DNA of 64,000 nt from Pukyongia sp. (GTDB lineage Bacteria > Bacteroidota > Bacteroidia > Flavobacteriales > Flavobacteriaceae). The translations under genes were made by a program, and so were the position numbers. A model generated the notes under the pieces. It did no database searches and was not told the origin of the DNA. It was given only the letters and a program-made list of their open reading frames with translations. Of this stretch, positions 17,765-26,356 are shown in pieces; within the stretch, counting starts at the first letter, position 1, and every line of letters starts with the position of its first letter. The DNA is taken from contig JASBSY010000017.1 of NCBI GenBank assembly GCA_030148705.1, positions 1 to 64,000 on the forward strand. The letters are read 5' to 3'.

Positions 17765-17782
17765 TTATCAACAATAGCCGGA

Positions 17783-17818
17783 TTTGGTTTTTATAAGTAG
17801 TTAAAATTCATATATTTA
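17783..17818 (+). promoter_or_regulatory. Candidate promoter of the 17825-18014 RNA
   Basis: TTTG (17783-17786) and TATATTTA (17811-17818) fit the Bacteroidota -33/-7 pair with a 24-nt gap, slightly long. This predicts a transcript start near 17825. Confidence 0.45.
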
Positions 17819-17824
17819 CCCTTC

Positions 17825-18014
17825 AAAAGTTAGCTGTCTCTGCCGTAAAGTATTCCTTTTATTGAGACTGCCGCTTTCTAAACAACGTTACTTTATTTTT
17901 TAGGAACTGATACCGCTTTTTCAGCGGTTAGGATTTCTGCACCCTCAATTGGGCTAATAAACCGAAAGAGCTGCGGGCTTACCCCTATCCAATTGGATTC
18001 CGCTGATTTTTTTT
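17825..18014 (+). ncRNA. Candidate structured RNA, 6S-like
   Basis: A roughly 190-nt noncoding segment following a good promoter and ending in eight Ts. Its first ten bases (17825-17834) pair without a break with 18002-18011, allowing G:U. The midpoint (about 17920) is the loop of an irregular hairpin, 17901-17939, with a 5-bp ACCGC/GCGGT tip. Further pairs are GTCTC/GAGAC (17836-17840 with 17864-17868) and CAATTGG/CCAATTG (17946-17952 with 17989-17995). TCAGCGG (17921-17927) can also pair with CCGCTGA (18000-18006) just before the T-run, so a terminator-type alternative exists. Closed ends, a central hairpin and this length recall 6S RNA, but a riboswitch or leader of the next gene is equally possible. 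Confidence 0.4.
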
Positions 18015-18351
18015 CAGTCAGGCACTCGTTGTTAGATTGATCGGTTCATTGCGCAAACAAGGTGTAATGCAGGTAAATATTGTCAGATATTACTGAAAAA
18101 ATGTTAAAACGACCTAGCTAATGTTAAAAAACAGTGCAATTGATCGGAAATAATTGCTTTTAAACGGATTATTTCGTTAATATTGTCTGGATTCAATTAA
18201 TAGCCCCCATTAATGGAACGCTTTTTTTAATCCCCGTATTCTGAAAATGTACTCTTAAAAAAGAGCAGTAGGACACCTACTGCCGGATTAGTTACCTCAC
18301 GTTTATAGCATTTTTAACTAAGGACAATGTATTGTCATTAAGCATATTGGC
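18015..18351. other. AT-rich leader region before the T9SS cargo gene
   Basis: Contains no gene. It separates the candidate RNA from the GTG start at 18352. A short CAATGTATTGTCATTA stretch lies close to the start. No convincing promoter could be assigned. Confidence 0.5.
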
Positions 18352-21300
18352 GTGAACAACAAACCTACCGTTGTAATATTATTTCTCATCCTCCTTGGAA
18401 CTTGTGCCTATGCACAAATACAGGAGCCGTTCGCCCCGCGTTTCAGTCAGTCGCTAAACGGCGATATGACCATTATTGCCAATAACCTTGTTTCCCAAAG
18501 CGCCACCGGCGATTATAACGGGACAGGAGACAACCATAACTTCGGAAATCTTGTCTATGTCGATATAGACTCCGATCCTTCTACCTTTAACTCCAGTAAT
18601 GCTGTTTTTCAGAATCCAACCAACAACGGCGCCTGTATCTCGGTTTTCAGGGCATTCCTTTACTGGGCTGCAGCCGATACCGAACAACACGGCGGAGGCG
18701 ACAACCAGCCAAATTGGAATTTCGACGATGTAAAGATTATGCTCCCGGGCCAAACCACCTACACAACGGTTACGGCAGACGACGTGATCTTCAGAGGGAG
18801 AACTACCCACTTCAGCAATGACCCATACATTTGTGTAAAAGACATTACCGCCGAAGTACTCGCCCTCCCGGACAAATACGGAACCTACCAGGTTGCCAAC
18901 GTCGAGGCGTCTGTAGGGAGTGTGGCCCACGACGGCCTGGTGGGAAATACCGCCGGCTGGCAAATCGTCTTCGTTTACGAAAGTCAGTCCCTCCCCGCCA
19001 AGAACATCACAGTTTTCGACGGCTATGCCCACGTTACCGGTCAGGTGAACGACTTCGATATCAATTTCAGCGGATTTCAAACAACACCGGCGGGCCAAGT
19101 GAACGCAAACCTGGTACTGGGAGCCCTGGAAGGAGATCGTATGCTTTCGGGCGACAGGCTGCAGATCCTGGATGCTTCAAACAACTTTGTGAATATCAGT
19201 GCACCCCAACGAAGTGCAAACAACTTCTTTAACAGCCGGATCACCGTTGGCAACACCGACTTTACCAACAGAACCCCGGCCAGTACCAACACCCTGGGCT
19301 TCGACGCAGCTTCATTTGCACTAAACAACCCGGGAAATTCAATCATTACTAATAACCAGACCACTGCGACGCTAAGACTTACGTCAAACCAGGAGATCTA
19401 CGGACTATACCTGCTGGGTCTTGCCGTGGAAGTATATTCGCCCAACCTGGATCCAATGGTAATCACCCAGACCGCAGGCACCAACCCGGCCAACCCGGGA
19501 GATATCGTTGGGTTTAACTTTAATATTGAGAACACGGGTAACGACGATGCCATAAACGTGGAACTTGCTACCACTATTCCGCCACAGGTAACATTACTGC
19601 CAATCACCAATCTCCCTCCCGGGGTAACCTATACCTACGATATCGGAACAGGGGCATTGGTGTTTTACGTGGCCGACGGCATCCTGGACATAGGCGCTCC
19701 GCCCCTGGATATTGCCTTCGAAATGCAAATAAATGATGAGTGTTATTTCCTGGAGGATAATTGCGACCTGTCCTTCGGCCTTCAATTCACCGCCACTTAT
19801 AACGGTGCTCAGAACCCGGACCAGGTGATCACCCTTAGCACGGCCGACCCTGCTTCCTGTGAAGCTATTCCCTATGCCGTGAATATAAACCAACCCGTGG
19901 TAAACTGGCTCACCCCTGCCGGTGCCCTGGATGTAACCCTTAATTGTGACGATACTTCCGGCCTGGGACAGGCCCAGACCCTGGAACCGGAACCGGATAA
20001 ATGTACTTTTATCCTTAACAAGACCTCGGGTCCTTTTGTACCCGGAAACTGCCCCGGCACTGGCACATATACCAATACATGGAATTTTACCGATGCCTGC
20101 GGAGTTACCATAGCCGATTATGTTCAGGTAATTGCCATCGTAGACAACACACCCCCTACCGCCACTAACCCGGCCCCTGTCAATATCGTGTGTACGGCCA
20201 ATATCCCGGCACCCGATATCAACGTAGTAACCGATGAGGCCGATAACTGTTCTACTCCGGTAGTAGCCTTTGTTTCCGATGTGTCCGATAATCAGACCTG
20301 TCCGGAAACCATTACCCGAACCTACAGCGTTACCGATGCCTGTGGAAACTCCATCAACGTTACCCAGGCCATCATTATAAGCGATACGATTTTACCTACT
20401 GCCAGTAACCCGGCCCCAATCAGTGTTCAGTGTGTGGATGATGTTCCCGCTCCGGATGTAAATGTGGTTACGGATGAGGCCGACAACTGCTCCGTTCCCA
20501 CTGTGGCCTTTGTTTCGGAGATCTCCGACAACCAGAGCTGCCCGGAAACTATTACCCGAACCTACAGCGTAACCGACCAATGCGGCAATTCGATAAACGT
20601 TTCACAACTTATCACTGTTCACGACACCACGCCTCCTACAGCCAGCGACCCCGCTCCTGTAAACGTTCAGTGTACTGCCGAAGTGCCTGCGCCTGACATC
20701 GGCGTGGTGACCGATGCCACCGATAATTGTTCCGTCCCAACGGTTGCCTTTGTTTCGGATGTGACAGACAACCAGAGCTGTGCGGAGACCATCACACGAA
20801 CCTATAGCGTCACCGACGCATGTAATAACACCACCCTTGTTACCCAGCAGATCATTATCCTGGATACGACACCGCCAACGGCTTCAAATCCCGAAACACT
20901 TTATGCGGAATGCGGGGAAGGCGTACCGAATCCGGATGTGAATGTGGTGACCGACGAGGCCGATAATTGTGGGGCCCCTGTAGTTGCTTTTGTTTCTGAA
21001 GTTTCCGACAATCAAAGTTGCCCGGAAACGCTTACCAGGACATACAGCGTTACCGATTCCTGCGGAAATTCGATTACGGTGAGCCAGCTGATCATCATTT
21101 CCGATACTGAAGCCCCTACCGCTTCCAACCCGCCCACAGTGAACGTACAGTGCCTGGAAGATGTACCTGCGCCTGATAGCAGTGTCGTAACCGATGCTTC
21201 CGATAATTGCTCTGTGCCCGAAGTTGTCTTTATCAGCGACGAACTGGCCGGGGAAGGCTGTCCGCTAACCATCTCAAGGACCTACCGGGTAACAGACCGC

Positions 21301-22167
21301 TGTGATAATTTTACGGATGTGGTTCAGACAATAGTTGTAAACGACAACATACCGCCGGAAGTCATTACCGAATTCGATCCGGTGATACGAATAAATTGTG
21401 ATGAGGTACCGGATATTCCTGATCTGGAATTCACAGACAACTGCTCAACCGATTTACAGGTAGATTATACTGAAGAGATTTCAGTTTTCGACGACTATAC
21501 GTATACCATTTTCAGGTTCTGGGCTGTGGCAGATGCCTGTAATAACGAAAGTGTGTTTACCCAGGCCGTGGAAATGCGCTCGGCCGGAGAGACAGGGAAC
21601 GAATCCACCCGTATGTGTGTTACCGACGACCCGGTGGATCTTACCGTATTTATCACCAATACCGATCAGCTGGGCGGAGCGTGGGAAAGTGAAAACCTGG
21701 AATTACTGGACGGCAGTGTGTTCGACCCGGAAAATGCCGGGGCGGGAACCTACGAGTTCACCTATTCCTATACCGAAAACAACTGTTCCTGGAGAACGGT
21801 AATCGAGGTCGTGGTAGATACCCGATGTGTTTCAACAAGCTGTATCGAATCCAGAGACGATGTAACCATCACAAAATTGCTCACTCCAAATGGTGATGGC
21901 TATAACGACTTTTTTGAAGTGAAGTACGAAATGGTGCTCGAACGGGGAATGCAATGCGATATCTCGATCGATCTCGAGGTATATAACAGATGGGGTAAGA
22001 AAGTATTCGAACGTGAGAATTACGAAAACGACTGGAACGGCAATTCGCCTTCAGGCTCGGTAGGGGCTTCAACCATCCTGCCTTCGGGAACTTATTACTA
22101 TGTAGTAACACTAAATGAAAGTGGCCTAAGGCCGATAAACGGATTTATTTTACTTGGTTCAGAATAG
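18352..22167 (+). CDS. Giant T9SS type B cargo, adhesin-like
   Basis: A 1271-aa secreted protein starting with GTG. Signal peptide at 1-21; an N-terminal domain (about 30-360) typical of flavobacterial surface proteins; a DUF11-like domain (about 370-460) with PANPGDIVGFNFNIENTGN; HYR-like Ig repeats with conserved Cys pairs at 510-1000; and a gliding-motility-associated C-terminal (type B) sorting domain at 1170-1271 with LLTPNGDGYNDFF and VYNRWGKKVFE. Five repeat units are each exactly 80 residues. It would be exported by the type IX system and act at the surface in adhesion or gliding. The SprF-type gene follows with no gap. Confidence 0.88.
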   Translation: MNNKPTVVILFLILLGTCAYAQIQEPFAPRFSQSLNGDMTIIANNLVSQSATGDYNGTGDNHNFGNLVYVDIDSDPSTFNSSNAVFQNPTNNGACISVFRAFLYWAAADTEQHGGGDNQPNWNFDDVKIMLPGQTTYTTVTADDVIFRGRTTHFSNDPYICVKDITAEVLALPDKYGTYQVANVEASVGSVAHDGLVGNTAGWQIVFVYESQSLPAKNITVFDGYAHVTGQVNDFDINFSGFQTTPAGQVNANLVLGALEGDRMLSGDRLQILDASNNFVNISAPQRSANNFFNSRITVGNTDFTNRTPASTNTLGFDAASFALNNPGNSIITNNQTTATLRLTSNQEIYGLYLLGLAVEVYSPNLDPMVITQTAGTNPANPGDIVGFNFNIENTGNDDAINVELATTIPPQVTLLPITNLPPGVTYTYDIGTGALVFYVADGILDIGAPPLDIAFEMQINDECYFLEDNCDLSFGLQFTATYNGAQNPDQVITLSTADPASCEAIPYAVNINQPVVNWLTPAGALDVTLNCDDTSGLGQAQTLEPEPDKCTFILNKTSGPFVPGNCPGTGTYTNTWNFTDACGVTIADYVQVIAIVDNTPPTATNPAPVNIVCTANIPAPDINVVTDEADNCSTPVVAFVSDVSDNQTCPETITRTYSVTDACGNSINVTQAIIISDTILPTASNPAPISVQCVDDVPAPDVNVVTDEADNCSVPTVAFVSEISDNQSCPETITRTYSVTDQCGNSINVSQLITVHDTTPPTASDPAPVNVQCTAEVPAPDIGVVTDATDNCSVPTVAFVSDVTDNQSCAETITRTYSVTDACNNTTLVTQQIIILDTTPPTASNPETLYAECGEGVPNPDVNVVTDEADNCGAPVVAFVSEVSDNQSCPETLTRTYSVTDSCGNSITVSQLIIISDTEAPTASNPPTVNVQCLEDVPAPDSSVVTDASDNCSVPEVVFISDELAGEGCPLTISRTYRVTDRCDNFTDVVQTIVVNDNIPPEVITEFDPVIRINCDEVPDIPDLEFTDNCSTDLQVDYTEEISVFDDYTYTIFRFWAVADACNNESVFTQAVEMRSAGETGNESTRMCVTDDPVDLTVFITNTDQLGGAWESENLELLDGSVFDPENAGAGTYEFTYSYTENNCSWRTVIEVVVDTRCVSTSCIESRDDVTITKLLTPNGDGYNDFFEVKYEMVLERGMQCDISIDLEVYNRWGKKVFERENYENDWNGNSPSGSVGASTILPSGTYYYVVTLNESGLRPINGFILLGSE
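20143..21342 (+). repeat. Five 240-bp in-frame tandem repeats
   Basis: Units start at 20143, 20383, 20623, 20863 and 21103, with a divergent sixth from 21343. Each encodes 80 residues of a TPPTASNPAP...VPAPD...VVTDEADNCS...ITRTYSVTD type with conserved cysteines. The exact period over 1.2 kb shows expansion by in-frame unit duplication. Synonymous divergence between units means that the array is not very recent. Confidence 0.9.
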
Positions 22168-23088
22168 ATGAAACGATCTGCAAACATATCGCTACTGCTT
22201 CTGATGCTAATCCCCGCAATAGGTTTGGCCCAGCAGCTCCCACAATTCTCACAGTATATGTACAATATGATATCGGTAAATCCGGCCTATGCAGGTTCAC
22301 GTGAGATCATGGTAATTAACATCCTGAACAGAAATCAGTGGCTGGGGGTTGAAGGTGCACCGGTTACACAAACCCTATCGGCTCATACTTCCATTCCCAA
22401 TTCCAACGTGGGAGTTGGTGTTTCGGTAATAAACGACAAGATCGGCTACGAACGAACCACTTATGCCTTTGCGGATGTTTCCTATAAATTACGCCTTGAT
22501 CCTTTCGACGAGTACCAGCTTACCTTCGGAATAAAAGGTGGGTTCAGGAAATACAGCATAGACGAGGAACTGCTGAACGACCCTGCAGCCATGATGGATC
22601 CCTTCCTGGAGCAGGTAGATTACAGCTGGGCTCCCAATTTTGGAGTGGGCTTGTATTTCAGGGGGGATTCGTTCTACCTGGGATTATCCTCACCCAAGTT
22701 GTTCGCACCAAAGAACTCCAGTGAATTCCTTCCCATAGATCGCGTGAGCTACTTTTTTAATGGCGGGTATTTGTTCGACGTAAACCGAAACCTGCAGTGG
22801 AAACCAACTTTCCTGGTAAAATATACGGACGGCGCACCCTTGTCCTTCGATTTCTCTTCCATGTTCTATATAAATGAATACTTGTGGCTGGGTGTCTCCT
22901 ACCGGGTATCGGATTCCGTAGGAGCTATAGTGAACTTTAAGATAACCGACGGGCTGTCGGCCGGATATTCGTATGATTATGTCACTTCAGACCTGACTAC
23001 CTATACCTCCGGTTCGCACGAGATCATGATCAATTACGAATTCGAATTCCCAAAACCCAGGTGTAAGTGTAAAGACCTTTATAACTAA
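22168..23088 (+). CDS. PorP/SprF-family T9SS outer-membrane protein
   Basis: A 306-aa protein with a signal peptide (ends near IGLAQ) and the family start QLPQFSQYMYNMISVNPAYAG, followed by alternating beta strands of an outer-membrane barrel. SprF proteins are needed for surface delivery of a specific type B cargo. The ATG follows the cargo stop codon directly, so cargo and helper form a translationally linked pair. The stop abuts the stop of the convergent TPM gene. Confidence 0.92.
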   Translation: MKRSANISLLLLMLIPAIGLAQQLPQFSQYMYNMISVNPAYAGSREIMVINILNRNQWLGVEGAPVTQTLSAHTSIPNSNVGVGVSVINDKIGYERTTYAFADVSYKLRLDPFDEYQLTFGIKGGFRKYSIDEELLNDPAAMMDPFLEQVDYSWAPNFGVGLYFRGDSFYLGLSSPKLFAPKNSSEFLPIDRVSYFFNGGYLFDVNRNLQWKPTFLVKYTDGAPLSFDFSSMFYINEYLWLGVSYRVSDSVGAIVNFKITDGLSAGYSYDYVTSDLTTYTSGSHEIMINYEFEFPKPRCKCKDLYN

Positions 23089-23883
23089 TTACCAGCTGCC
23101 GCTGGCACCGCCACCGCCAAAGCCTCCGCCACCGAAGCCGCCACCGCCAAAGCTACCGCCGCCAAGACTGCCGCCTCCCCAGCCACCGCCGGTTCTACCT
23201 GCATTGCTCAGGATGATCACATCCAGCAGGCTGCCCATACCGCCGTTGTTCCCGCCATTTCCGCGACCTCCTTTCTTGGATAAGCTTATGATAATAACCA
23301 GAAATAAGATAAAAAGACCAAATACCACCCCTGCCGAAAGCGGAAAATTGTCCGACTTCCTCTCTCCCTTAAATTCGCCCTGCAACATTTGAATGGCTAC
23401 ATCGGTGGCCGTGTCCAGCCCGTCGAAGAATGCACCTTTTTTAAAGGCCGGAACCATATAGGAGTTAATGATCTGTTCGGCCATGCGATCGGTAATCCGG
23501 TATTCGATTCCATAGCCGGTGTTGATATCAACGGTTCGATCGTCTTTTGCAAGCAGGATAAGGATGCCGTTGTCGGTATCTGCCTGTCCGATACCCCATT
23601 CCTGCCCCCATTTGGCGCCCAGGAAGGAGATGTCTTCTCCCTTGGTTGTGCTAATTATGGCTATGACTATCTGAGTTGAGGTGCTGTCGGCATAATTGGT
23701 GAGCTTGGTTTCGAGTACCGATTCTTCTTCAGCAGTTAGCAGATCGATATAATCGTACACAAAATGCTGCTCCCTGTCTTTTGGACGTTCCGGAATGGTA
23801 AATTGGGCAAAGGTAAATTCAGAAAAAAGAAACGCACCAACTAAAAATAAGCGCAGGCAATATTTGGTGGTGAGCTGTTTCAT
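23089..23883 (-). CDS. Membrane TPM-domain protein, Gly-rich tail
   Basis: A 264-aa protein: signal peptide (1-26), TPM domain at about 33-165 with VYDYIDLLTAEEE and IGYGIEYRITD-like motifs, a membrane helix at 185-203, and a glycine-rich C-terminus ending GGGGASGSW. The layout is that of YgcG-like TPM_phosphatase-fold proteins in the envelope. TPM proteins in other organisms take part in photosystem repair or membrane stress; no role is known for this type. It is the last gene of the M23-MerR-LemA-TPM-TPM operon and overlaps the previous stop (TAATG). Confidence 0.85.
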   Translation of the reverse strand: MKQLTTKYCLRLFLVGAFLFSEFTFAQFTIPERPKDREQHFVYDYIDLLTAEEESVLETKLTNYADSTSTQIVIAIISTTKGEDISFLGAKWGQEWGIGQADTDNGILILLAKDDRTVDINTGYGIEYRITDRMAEQIINSYMVPAFKKGAFFDGLDTATDVAIQMLQGEFKGERKSDNFPLSAGVVFGLFILFLVIIISLSKKGGRGNGGNNGGMGSLLDVIILSNAGRTGGGWGGGSLGGGSFGGGGFGGGGFGGGGASGSW

Positions 23884-24320
23884 TAACCTACGGAAATGGT
23901 GTCGGGCAATTCGTTTATATCTCCCTTCTTGTGAGGGAAGTGTTTTTTTAATTGTTCCCCGGCCATAAGAATCCCGTCTATAAGCCCCCGGCTCATCTCC
24001 CCGGCTCTAAATCGGTCGATAATGGCATCTTTTGTGCTTTCCCAGAAATCGGGGGGCACCACATCGTTAATTCCCTTATCGCCCATAATCACCAGGGTAC
24101 GGTCTTCAACGGCTATATAGATCAGGACGCCGTTGCCAAGTTTTGTATTCTCCATGTGGAGTAAGTCGAATACTTCGGCTGCCCGGTCGAAGGCATCGAT
24201 TTTGGAAGTGGCTTCCAGGTGCACGCGAATTTCACCCGAAGTATTACTCTCGGCTTTTCGTATCGCTGCAATGATCTCAGCTTCCTCCTTTTGAGTGAGA
24301 AAGTCTTCTAATTTCGACAT
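23883..24320 (-). CDS. Soluble TPM-domain protein
   Basis: A 145-aa protein without signal peptide. It carries one TPM domain: LTQKEEAEIIAAIRKAE start, SGEIRVHLE, NGVLIYIAVEDRTLVIMGDKGI and a final hydrophobic helix IDGILMAGEQLKKHFP. It pairs with the membrane TPM protein downstream (1-nt overlap) and the LemA gene upstream (9-nt gap). LemA plus two TPM proteins is a recurring triplet in Bacteroidota; the shared job is not established. Confidence 0.85.
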   Translation of the reverse strand: MSKLEDFLTQKEEAEIIAAIRKAESNTSGEIRVHLEATSKIDAFDRAAEVFDLLHMENTKLGNGVLIYIAVEDRTLVIMGDKGINDVVPPDFWESTKDAIIDRFRAGEMSRGLIDGILMAGEQLKKHFPHKKGDINELPDTISVG

Positions 24321-24329
24321 ATTTTCAGA

Positions 24330-24917
24330 TTAAAATTCAACAACTGGTGCCTGCTCCGATCCTTCCTGCGACTTGAAATAGGCTTTTTCTTCAAAGCCGA
24401 GTATGCCTGCAAAAAAGGTATTGGGAAACTTCTTAAGCTTGGTGTTATACGGAAGGACGGCTTCATTAAAGCGATTCCGCTCAACATTGATCCGGTTTTC
24501 GGTACGTTCAAGTTCGTTAATGAGTTCCTTGAAGTTCTCATTTGCTTTCAGGTCGGGGTAGCGCTCGAAGACCGCCAGTAAGCGCGAAAGGGCAGAGCTT
24601 AGGCCGCTCTGAACGTTCTGGAATTGCTCCAGTTGTTCGGGAGTAATGTTGGATGGATCGATATTAACTGCTGTGGCACGACTTCGGGCCTCGATTACCT
24701 GTGTAAGGGTCTCCTGCTCGAATTCGGCATAGCCCTTGGCGGTATTTACGATATTCGGGATGAGGTCTGCCCGCCGCTGATAGGCACTTTCAACGTTTCC
24801 CCATTGGGCTTCGGTCTTTTCTTCCAGGGTAACCAGTACGTTATTGAGATTAGCAACAAAAAGGCCAATAAGGCCCACGAATGCGATAATGAGTATCGCA
24901 GGTAACCATTTTTTCAT
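24330..24917 (-). CDS. LemA family protein
   Basis: A 195-aa protein with an N-terminal membrane helix (about 4-24) and the helical LemA domain: QWGNVESAYQRRADLIPNIVNTAKGYA, QEQLTQVIEARSRA-like, LLAVFERYPDLKANENF and YNTKLKKFPNTFFAGILGF. It is anchored with a short N-terminus. The biochemical role is unknown. It lies in an operon with two TPM genes. Confidence 0.93.
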   Translation of the reverse strand: MKKWLPAILIIAFVGLIGLFVANLNNVLVTLEEKTEAQWGNVESAYQRRADLIPNIVNTAKGYAEFEQETLTQVIEARSRATAVNIDPSNITPEQLEQFQNVQSGLSSALSRLLAVFERYPDLKANENFKELINELERTENRINVERNRFNEAVLPYNTKLKKFPNTFFAGILGFEEKAYFKSQEGSEQAPVVEF

Positions 24918-24928
24918 AGTGAGGAGTT

Positions 24929-25258
24929 TTAAAGTTGGTCTTTGATCTTTAGCAATTCTGCTTTAACCGACTCTAATTTACGAATAATCTCAAAGTTGCT
25001 CAACGTTTTTTTAGTGTTTTCCCTGAGATGGGTCTTGGCGCCTTCCAGCGTAAAACCACGTTCTTTTACAAGGTGATAGATGAGCTCCAGGTTCCTGATG
25101 TCTTCCTGGGTGAATTTCCTGTTCCCCTTAGCATTCTTTTTGGGCTGAATCAGCTCGAATTCCTTCTCCCAGAATCGCAGCAGGGATGTATTCACATCGA
25201 AGGCCCTGGCAACCTCGCCAATACTGTAATATCGTTTTTCGGGTAGCTCTAGGTGCAT
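24929..25258 (-). CDS. MerR-family transcriptional regulator
   Basis: A 109-aa protein: winged helix MerR domain at 10-80 (YYSIGEVARAFDVNTSLLRFWEKEF) and a short C-terminal coiled coil. It has no cysteine cluster or ligand domain, so it is not a metal or drug sensor of the classic type. Its start overlaps the M23 peptidase stop by 1 nt (TAATG), tying it to that gene. It may regulate its own operon; a GTTAACAGTTAAC palindrome lies in front of the operon. Confidence 0.9.
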   Translation of the reverse strand: MHLELPEKRYYSIGEVARAFDVNTSLLRFWEKEFELIQPKKNAKGNRKFTQEDIRNLELIYHLVKERGFTLEGAKTHLRENTKKTLSNFEIIRKLESVKAELLKIKDQL

Positions 25259-26235
25259 TAGTCGAGAGATTGATTTTCCTGTTGTGCCTTCTGAAGCAAG
25301 ATAGCAAATTCTTCCGGTGACAAGTTGCCGTAATAGAAGTTTATCGGGTTGATGCGCTCGTTGTCCTTAAAGATCTCGTAATGGAGGTGGGGAGCTTCAC
25401 TTCGGCCGGTGCTACCCACAAAACCGATGAGATCACCCCGCTTAACCCGCTGTCCGCGGCGAACGTTGTAATCGTACAGGTGAGCGTACAGGCTTTCATA
25501 GCCATAGCCGTGGTCTATTCGAATATGTTTACCGTAACCCGAAGCGGTATTGTCGGCTCGGCTTACCACCCCGTCGCCCGAAGCGTAAACCGGTGTTCCG
25601 CGGCGGGCAGTGAAATCCATTCCCCAGTGAAATTTCCGGGCCTTGGTAAACGGGTCGGTACGGTAACCGAAGCCGGAAGCCACTCTCGTAAGATCTTCGT
25701 TGTCCACAGGCTGAATAGCCGGGATAGCTGCCAGGAGTTGCTCTTTTTCTTCGGCCATTTTGGCGATCTCGTCCAGCGATCTGGACTGTACCACGATCTG
25801 CTTGGTGAGTATATCCAGGCGTTTACTGGTGGAAGTAATCAGTTTCGAATTGTCGAAGCCTTCGAGTTCCTTGTAGCGGTTAATACCTCCAAATCCTGCC
25901 CGGCGTTGTTCTTCTGGAATGGGATCGGCTTCGAAGTACACCCGGTAAAGATTATTGTCCCGTTCGGCTATCTCGGCCATTACCTCTTCGGCTAATTGCA
26001 TTTTCTTATTGAGCAGCTCGAACTGCAATTCCATATTGGATAATTCCCGTTTTAAAGCCTTCTCTTTGGGCGTTTCAACATAGGGGAGATTGATGTAGAT
26101 AAGCAATAATAGAAACCCGCTTAAGATCATACCGAGCAGGCTTAACAGGAAGATGCCCAGGCGTCTCCCTTTCTTCCTTTCAATTTTTCGATAGGAGAGG
26201 GTTTCGCTATCGTAGTAATATTTAACCTTAGACAT
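25258..26235 (-). CDS. M23 family peptidoglycan endopeptidase
   Basis: A 325-aa protein with a membrane anchor (about 28-50), a coiled-coil region (60-180) and a C-terminal LytM domain. The zinc site residues are visible: H in FHWGMDFTA (H and D, about residues 203-207), and the HLHYE motif near 283. It would cut peptide cross-links in the cell wall from the periplasmic side. First gene of the operon with MerR, LemA and the TPM pair. Confidence 0.92.
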   Translation of the reverse strand: MSKVKYYYDSETLSYRKIERKKGRRLGIFLLSLLGMILSGFLLLLIYINLPYVETPKEKALKRELSNMELQFELLNKKMQLAEEVMAEIAERDNNLYRVYFEADPIPEEQRRAGFGGINRYKELEGFDNSKLITSTSKRLDILTKQIVVQSRSLDEIAKMAEEKEQLLAAIPAIQPVDNEDLTRVASGFGYRTDPFTKARKFHWGMDFTARRGTPVYASGDGVVSRADNTASGYGKHIRIDHGYGYESLYAHLYDYNVRRGQRVKRGDLIGFVGSTGRSEAPHLHYEIFKDNERINPINFYYGNLSPEEFAILLQKAQQENQSLD

Positions 26236-26273
26236 ACGTTAAAAAAACTTATTTTTGCTCGTTGAAGGCTAGT

Positions 26274-26304
26274 GTTAACAGTTAACTAACGCTATGCAAA
26301 TATA
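26274..26304 (-). promoter_or_regulatory. Candidate promoter and operator of the M23-MerR operon
   Basis: On the minus strand TATATTTG (26297-26304) is a perfect TAnnTTTG -7 box. Just downstream, at 26274-26286, lies GTTAACAGTTAAC, a 13-bp palindrome that is also a direct repeat of GTTAAC. It could bind the MerR protein encoded in the operon. The start codon is 39 nt further on. Confidence 0.35.
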
Positions 26305-26356
26305 GAAATTGTTTTGGGGAATGCCTTTATACCAGAACAGCGCAAAATTACACCTT

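Noticed and set aside
17825-18014. tRNA or tmRNA
   Set aside because: No anticodon arm, CCA end or T-loop consensus is visible.
26309-26356. Upstream extension of alaS
   Set aside because: The added 16 residues are unlike the family; ATG 26357 gives the standard N-terminus.
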